From: an uncultured Prochlorococcus sp.
Lineage (GTDB): Bacteria; Cyanobacteriota; Cyanobacteriia; PCC-6307; Cyanobiaceae
Direction: 5' to 3'
Length of the DNA stretch: 43,131 nt
Assembly: GCA_902564235.1 (NCBI GenBank)
Contig: CACFAG010000009.1
Location: forward strand, 1-43,131
The position numbers were made by a program, and so were the translations under genes. The first letter of the stretch is position 1, and each line of letters opens with the position of its first letter. Under the pieces are notes generated by a model that was given only the letters and a program-made list of their open reading frames with translations, was not told the DNA's origin and ran no database searches. Of this stretch, positions 38,248 through 43,131 are shown piece after piece.

Positions 38248-39549
38248 ATGAAACCTCAACTAACACTCCAAACTCCATTAGAGCTGCCTTATCAGGAAAT
38301 TTCTAATTATCTAAATAAATTATGGATTTCAGAAGATAAAGATAATAGTGGAGCTAATACTTTTACATTAATGGTCTGGCAGCCTGCATGGCTAGAACAA
38401 TGTTTGGTTCAAAAAGGATTAATAAATGGACCAATTACTGGAAATTTAACTCCAGAGATTATTGAAGTTGCTAAAAATTTTATATTGGATCAAGGACTTC
38501 CTATTACTACGCCTCTTAATAGTCAAGAATTATTGAATTTGTTGAAGGAAAATTTATCTAATAAAGACTTTGAAGATTTTAGAGGACAATTTTTTGAATC
38601 GTCAATAAGTACATTGAATCCAAGAAGATTAATTACTCTAGCGCCAACATTAAATAAAAATTCAGATATCAAAACTTTTGTATCAGCTTACTGTCCATTA
38701 AGTGATACTCCAGCTATGCAACCTATATGTGGGGATTTAGTTGTTATTAGGGGGGACTCGGCCTCAATTTTTAATAAAGGATTAGAAATAATTGATGAAT
38801 TATCTATTAATGAATTACCTACATGGTTGTGGTGGAATGGAAACTTGGATGAATCGTCTGAAATCTTCGAATATTTTTCTAATTATGGTCTAAGGTTAAT
38901 AATTGATACTGCTCTTGGATCGCCTCAAAGATGTTTAAAAGTTTTAGATCAATTAAACAATTCTAATAAAGCTATTAATGATTTAAATTGGGTTAGATTG
39001 AAAAATTGGAGGGAATCATTAGCAATGATTTTTGATCCGCCCTCAAGGAGACCAATATTAGATCATATTACTGATATTGACATTGATATCGCGGGAGATC
39101 ATATGATTCAAGCTTTATTTTTGATTTCATGGATAAGCGATAAACTTGGTTGGTCTTTTCTAAGAGTTGAGAGGGATAAAGAATCAACAAAAATAGAGTT
39201 TGAAAGAATTAGTGGCGAAATAATTTCTGCATCAATTAATCCCTTACTTTTGGGAAATCCAAGTATTCATTTAGGACAAGTTATTGGATTGAGGCTGATT
39301 TCAAAAATTAGTGAGGTTCAAAAAAATAACACTTGTGTAATACTGGGCTGTGAATCAGTGGAATGTATGAGACTTGAAGCAGGGGGAATGGCTAATATGG
39401 AATTAATAGAACAAGTTGTTCCAAATTCTTTTTCTACTTCAGAGTACGATGTTAGTAAATTATTGGGAAGTAGTAGAGGTAATACCAGCCCTCTTTTTGA
39501 AAATTCTATTAAAATAGCTCTTCAAATATTTAATGGTTTTAATAACTAA
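38248..39549 (+). CDS. opcA: OpcA, allosteric activator of glucose-6-phosphate dehydrogenase
   Basis: This 433-residue protein matches cyanobacterial OpcA, which binds G6PDH and helps it respond to thioredoxin redox state. Visible family segments are an N-terminal ARTFTLMVWQP-like NTFTLMVWQPAWLEQCL, the middle LPTWLWWNGNLDE, and the C-terminal VILGCESVECMRLEAGGMANMELIEQVVP with two Cys. The zwf-opcA order is conserved in cyanobacteria. The next gene, cobB, starts three bases after its stop. Confidence 0.93.
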   Translation: MKPQLTLQTPLELPYQEISNYLNKLWISEDKDNSGANTFTLMVWQPAWLEQCLVQKGLINGPITGNLTPEIIEVAKNFILDQGLPITTPLNSQELLNLLKENLSNKDFEDFRGQFFESSISTLNPRRLITLAPTLNKNSDIKTFVSAYCPLSDTPAMQPICGDLVVIRGDSASIFNKGLEIIDELSINELPTWLWWNGNLDESSEIFEYFSNYGLRLIIDTALGSPQRCLKVLDQLNNSNKAINDLNWVRLKNWRESLAMIFDPPSRRPILDHITDIDIDIAGDHMIQALFLISWISDKLGWSFLRVERDKESTKIEFERISGEIISASINPLLLGNPSIHLGQVIGLRLISKISEVQKNNTCVILGCESVECMRLEAGGMANMELIEQVVPNSFSTSEYDVSKLLGSSRGNTSPLFENSIKIALQIFNGFNN

Positions 39550-39552
39550 TAG

Positions 39553-40944
39553 ATGCCTTGTGTAATATCTTCTCCTTCAACTGATAGTGGGAAAACTACA
39601 TTATCGCTATTGCTATCTTGCTGGGCTTTCTCAAAAGGTATAAAGATACAAACTTTCAAGGTTGGCCCAGATTATCTTGATCAACAACAACTTAGTTCAA
39701 TTGGCCAACCTATTTGTAGGAATCTAGATATTTTTTTAAGTGGTGAGAAATGGGTTCAAGAAAGTTTTTTTAAACATTCTTTGAAATATGAATTCTCATT
39801 AATTGAAGGAGCAATGGGTCTTTTTGATGGACTAGGGTCAACAGCCTATTCCAGCACAGCAAATATCTCTAAACTTCTCAATGTTCCAATAATTTTTATT
39901 GTTAATGCTAGAGGTCAAGTAGCTTCTCTTTTGGCGACTATTCGCGGTTTTAGAGATTTCGATAGTGAGTTGTCAATAGCAGGAATTATATTTAATAACG
40001 TTAATTCAGATAGACATAAAAAATTAATCAAAGAAGTTTTTCAAAATGAAGATATTGAAATTCTTGGTTTTTTACCATCTGATTCAAAAATAACTTTAAA
40101 GAAAGCTAATTTAGGTTTGATATCTCCAATTGATAATGGAGAAGAAATTGATGTTGAATATTTTGCAAATTTCGCTGAAAGAAATCTTGATGTAACTTCT
40201 CTTATTAAATTCCTGAAATCACCTCAAAAGAAAATATTTAATTCTGTCAGTTTTGAAGATTTTAGAATAGATAAAATTAAACCTATCGCAATTGCAGAGG
40301 ATAAAATCTTTCATTTTCAATACCCTGAAACTAAGGAGTTTTTCAGTAAAATAGGTATACCATTAATTCCATGGAGTATTTATGATGATGAAGAGATACC
40401 TAATGAGGCTTCATCTTTAATTATTCCTGGGGGGTTCCCTGAAAAATATGCTCTTCATATAAGTAACTCTATAAAAAGTTTAAATTCGTTAAGGAAATTC
40501 AGAAAAAATGGATTTATATATGCAGAGTGCGGAGGGATGATGATTTTAGGAGATTTTATAAAAGATGAAAATGGTAATAATCATAAAATGAGTGGTATAT
40601 TACCTTTTAAATCAAAAAAAAGTAAACTTTCAGTAGGTTATAGATACATTGAGGGTTTAAAAGATACTCCGATCATTAAACAAAATCAATTAACTAGAGG
40701 ACATGAATTTCATTATTGGGAAATTGAAAATAATTTATCTGAACTTGAATTAAAAAAAGCTGGGCATAGGAAGAAACTTTCTTACCCATGGAAAATTAAA
40801 TCTTGGAAAACTGAATACAAAAATGAAGGCTTTTTTGATGAAAAATTACATGCAAGTTGGATTCACTTACATTTGCCAAGCTCTCCAGAAGTTGCAAAAA
40901 ACTTTATAGATGCTACCCAAATTAGTTTTTCAAAGGATTCTTAA
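39553..40944 (+). CDS. cobB: Cobyrinic acid a,c-diamide synthase
   Basis: This 463-residue enzyme amidates side chains a and c of the corrin ring during (pseudo)cobalamin synthesis. The N-terminal ATP-binding domain has SSPSTDSGKTTL with Lys14 and a FKVGPDYLD segment. The C-terminal class-I-like glutamine amidotransferase domain has Cys326 in YAECGGMMIL and a His-rich end (HASWIHLHLPSSPEVA). The family is also called CbiA. It lies three bases after opcA. Its stop overlaps by four bases the stop of the convergent DUF212 gene. Confidence 0.95.
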   Translation: MPCVISSPSTDSGKTTLSLLLSCWAFSKGIKIQTFKVGPDYLDQQQLSSIGQPICRNLDIFLSGEKWVQESFFKHSLKYEFSLIEGAMGLFDGLGSTAYSSTANISKLLNVPIIFIVNARGQVASLLATIRGFRDFDSELSIAGIIFNNVNSDRHKKLIKEVFQNEDIEILGFLPSDSKITLKKANLGLISPIDNGEEIDVEYFANFAERNLDVTSLIKFLKSPQKKIFNSVSFEDFRIDKIKPIAIAEDKIFHFQYPETKEFFSKIGIPLIPWSIYDDEEIPNEASSLIIPGGFPEKYALHISNSIKSLNSLRKFRKNGFIYAECGGMMILGDFIKDENGNNHKMSGILPFKSKKSKLSVGYRYIEGLKDTPIIKQNQLTRGHEFHYWEIENNLSELELKKAGHRKKLSYPWKIKSWKTEYKNEGFFDEKLHASWIHLHLPSSPEVAKNFIDATQISFSKDS

Positions 40945-41420
40945 TTTATTATCAAATCAAATATTTTGAGAGGAGAACCTAAAAAAAACATTCCAGGCAA
41001 AGTGATTAATGGTCCTAAAAAACTCCCCACCATGACCTCAATTTTTGTATGGCCCAGGGTTTCTTTTAAAAGTAATTCAGATTGAGGGTCTATTTTTTTT
41101 GATAGTTTATTGATTTCTGCAGCTTGAATTCCAGCTGATTTTCGAACACCACTAGCGTCATACATAACTATTAGTGCTACAGCAACTGACAATGCGAATA
41201 TCGAGCTATCAAATCCCAATTCATAACCTATACCAGATGTGGCACCAGTTATTAAGGCTGAATGACTTGACGGCATACCACCTGTCTCGAACATAGTTCC
41301 AAATCTTATCTCTCCAGTTGAAAAAAAATTAAATAAAATTTTAAAAAATTGAGCTAATAAACAGGATAATAAGCTCCAGAAAAGAACTGAATTATCATAA
41401 AAAGTAAAAAAATCAGACAT
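40941..41420 (-). CDS. DUF212 membrane protein (divergent PAP2 family)
   Basis: This 159-residue membrane protein has the family marks FETGGMPSSHSALITGATSGIGY (about 42-64) and VMYDASGVRKSAGIQAAEIN. The PSSH segment resembles the phosphatase motif of PAP2 enzymes. About four hydrophobic segments are seen. The activity is not established for this family; a phosphatase on lipid or prenyl diphosphates would fit its place 13 bases after crtE, but that is inference. Confidence 0.85.
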   Translation of the reverse strand: MSDFFTFYDNSVLFWSLLSCLLAQFFKILFNFFSTGEIRFGTMFETGGMPSSHSALITGATSGIGYELGFDSSIFALSVAVALIVMYDASGVRKSAGIQAAEINKLSKKIDPQSELLLKETLGHTKIEVMVGSFLGPLITLPGMFFLGSPLKIFDLIIN

Positions 41421-41433
41421 AAATCAAAACTAA

Positions 41434-42336
41434 TTAACTGTCTCTATTTGTGATAAAGTCGGCTAACGATATTAAATACTTTGCATCTGCACCCCAAGGT
41501 TCAATTGCTTTTTTTGCCTTTTTAACTAAATCAAATGCTCTTTTCTTTGACTCCTCCATTCCGAGTAATTTAGGGTAAGTAGTTTTATCAGCTAAAAGAT
41601 CTTTGCCGGCAGTTTTACCAAGCTTTTCACTGCTGGAAGTTAAATCAAGAATATCATCTATTATTTGGAAGGCTAAACCAATTCCCTCTGCATATGTTGT
41701 AAGAGCTTTTAATAGTTTCTGGTTAGCGCCTGCGATCATCGCGCCTGTTCTTACGCAAGCCTTTAATAAAGCCCCAGTCTTATGTAGATGAATATATTCG
41801 AGAGTTTCAAGGTCTACTTCTTTACCTTCGCATTCCAAATCTACAACTTGTCCCCCGACTAGTCCTGGTGCACCTGCAACTAGGGATAATTCGCCAACTA
41901 CGCTCAATAATCTATTCGTATCGACTCCAGGGCTTCTTAATGAGACCATTTCAAAAGCTCTAGTTAATAACGCATCTCCCGCAAGAATTGCGATTGCATC
42001 TCCATATATTTTGTGATTTGTTGGTCTCCCTCTCCTTAAGTCATCATTGTCCATAGCGGGTAAATCATCATGAATTAAGGACATCGTATGAATCATTTCT
42101 ATCGCTACTGCAGTAGGAACAGCTAATGAGGGTTCTCCTCCCGCAAGTGAACAAGATGCCAAACATAAAATTGGACGTATTCTTTTCCCTCCTGCTAAAA
42201 GAGAATATCTCATTGACTCTCTGAGTATTTCTGGATTTTCTGGACCTAAAGAAAAATCAAGAGCTTCTTCTACAACCCTTTTTGTATTTTTAAGATATTT
42301 CTCAAAATCAGAAATATCATCGAGAACTTCAGTCAT
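41434..42336 (-). CDS. crtE: Geranylgeranyl diphosphate synthase
   Basis: This 300-residue trans-prenyltransferase makes the C20 precursor of carotenoids, phytol and quinone tails. The first Asp-rich motif is [20 protein letters not shown] starting at Asp90, and the second is FQIIDDILD near 217-225. GGKRIRPIL near 50 binds the isopentenyl diphosphate. Length and the DDX4D form fit the plant-plastid/cyanobacterial type. folD lies 37 bases upstream, DUF212 13 bases downstream. Confidence 0.95.
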   Translation of the reverse strand: MTEVLDDISDFEKYLKNTKRVVEEALDFSLGPENPEILRESMRYSLLAGGKRIRPILCLASCSLAGGEPSLAVPTAVAIEMIHTMSLIHDDLPAMDNDDLRRGRPTNHKIYGDAIAILAGDALLTRAFEMVSLRSPGVDTNRLLSVVGELSLVAGAPGLVGGQVVDLECEGKEVDLETLEYIHLHKTGALLKACVRTGAMIAGANQKLLKALTTYAEGIGLAFQIIDDILDLTSSSEKLGKTAGKDLLADKTTYPKLLGMEESKKRAFDLVKKAKKAIEPWGADAKYLISLADFITNRDS

Positions 42337-42373
42337 TTTATAACTTTAATAATAAAAATTTTCATCTTTGGGT

Positions 42374-43131
42374 TTATGGCAGAAGGTCATCAAGTGTTGA
42401 TGATAAATTAAATTGTTTTTGCCAGCTAATAATAGTATTTACAAGTAACATTGTTACTGTCATTGGCCCAACACCTCCAGGAACAGGTGTGTAAGCAAAT
42501 ACTTTAGGAAGAACATCTTCTAATAATACATCCCCACATAATCTGGTTTTATTTTTATCAGAACTTTTTAATCTATGTATCCCAACATCAATAACTATTG
42601 CTCCTTCTTTTACAAAACTAGAATCTATAAGATTAGGTTTTCCTGCCGCAGCAATAAGTATGTCAGCTTCTTTGCAAATCTCATTTAAATCTAATGTTTT
42701 TGAATGAGTCATTGTTACCGTCCCATTAAGGTTTAATAACATAAGTGACAAGGGTTTCCCAACTAGTAAACTTCTTCCGATAACAACAATTTTCTTTCCT
42801 TCAATTGAAATATTTTGGGATCTTAATAAATTAATAATTCCTGCAGGAGTACAAGATCTCATCGCAGGCTCATTTTTTACTAATTTGCCGATGTTTATCT
42901 CATTTAGTCCATCTACATCTTTGCTTGGATTGATATAACTTATCAGTTTTTGCTCATCAAACTTTTTAGGGATAGGTAATTGAAGCAAAATTCCATCAAT
43001 ATCATTGTCATAGTTAATTTTTTCTATTAATTTTTCAACTTCTTTTTGCTCCACATTATCTTTTAGATGAAAGATAATGCTCTTTATCCCAACTCTTGTA
43101 CATGCTTTTTCCTTATTATTAACGTAAACGC
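42374..43131 (-). CDS. folD: Bifunctional methylenetetrahydrofolate dehydrogenase/cyclohydrolase, 5'-truncated by window edge
   Basis: The frame stays open to the right edge, so the N-terminus is missing. About 252 residues remain, opening with [16 protein letters not shown], which holds the catalytic Lys of the family (YxxxK). [11 protein letters not shown], the NADP-binding [16 protein letters not shown] and the C-terminal [20 protein letters not shown] all match FolD. A GTG at 43054 lies inside this conserved region and is not the real start. The enzyme interconverts one-carbon folates in the cytoplasm for purine and formyl-Met synthesis. It is likely first of a folD-crtE-DUF212 unit. Confidence 0.95.
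   Translation of the reverse strand, partial: VYVNNKEKACTRVGIKSIIFHLKDNVEQKEVEKLIEKINYDNDIDGILLQLPIPKKFDEQKLISYINPSKDVDGLNEINIGKLVKNEPAMRSCTPAGIINLLRSQNISIEGKKIVVIGRSLLVGKPLSLMLLNLNGTVTMTHSKTLDLNEICKEADILIAAAGKPNLIDSSFVKEGAIVIDVGIHRLKSSDKNKTRLCGDVLLEDVLPKVFAYTPVPGGVGPMTVTMLLVNTIISWQKQFNLSSTLDDLLP

Overview
The window looks like a streamlined, AT-rich marine picocyanobacterial chromosome, most likely a high-light Prochlorococcus. Several things point there. Cyanobacterial marker genes are present: a CyanoP/PsbP lipoprotein, PetH (ferredoxin-NADP reductase), SasA, OpcA, ClpC and CrtE. Base composition is strongly AT-biased and genes are packed with gaps of 0 to 40 bases. Many convergent pairs share stop codons. 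PetH lacks the phycobilisome-binding CpcD-like domain usual in phycobilisome-containing cyanobacteria. There are no transposases, integrases, CRISPR arrays or phage genes. The species call rests on recognition of gene content and order, not on a search.

Layout. 1-7984 (+) is a recC / membrane methyltransferase / recB / recD block, with recC cut by the left edge. It is the most AT-rich part of the window and is full of A8-A9 tracts. A structured 138-base gap leads into a DEAD-box RNA helicase, a small secreted Cys-containing protein and an ABC exporter (8123-11991, +). PsbP (-) is convergent with the exporter and divergent from recR-lipA (+). 14165-19736 (-) is a compact operon: lysA, cdaA (c-di-AMP synthase), uppS, bioB, trhO and an unknown protein. 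19824-25001 (+) holds rimI, clpC, a glycerol-dehydrogenase-like gene and an alpha/beta hydrolase. 24998-27262 (-) holds cdsA and an Orn/Lys/Arg decarboxylase-family gene. 27327-29585 (+) holds an AarF/UbiB kinase and a RodZ-like membrane HTH protein. malQ (-) and prs (+) are divergent from each other. Two small genes (-) follow, then sasA (+), tRNA-Glu, an SRPBCC protein (-), petH, zwf, opcA and cobB (+), and finally a DUF212 protein, crtE and folD (-), with folD cut by the right edge.

How the genes fit together. zwf-opcA (oxidative pentose phosphate pathway, dark NADPH) sits next to petH (light NADPH) and near sasA (clock output). crtE, folD, cobB, lipA, bioB and tRNA-Glu belong to cofactor and pigment supply. 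lysA, uppS and cdaA link cell-wall precursor synthesis with c-di-AMP signalling. recBCD and recR are recombination functions.

No gene-free stretch exceeds 300 bases; the longest is 31118-31362 (245 bases), upstream of prs. I found no clear new multi-gene defence or mobile system. The best leads are the structured deaD leader, an operator-like repeat cluster upstream of clpC, a membrane-anchored PetH with a repetitive linker, and the methyltransferase placed between recC and recB.
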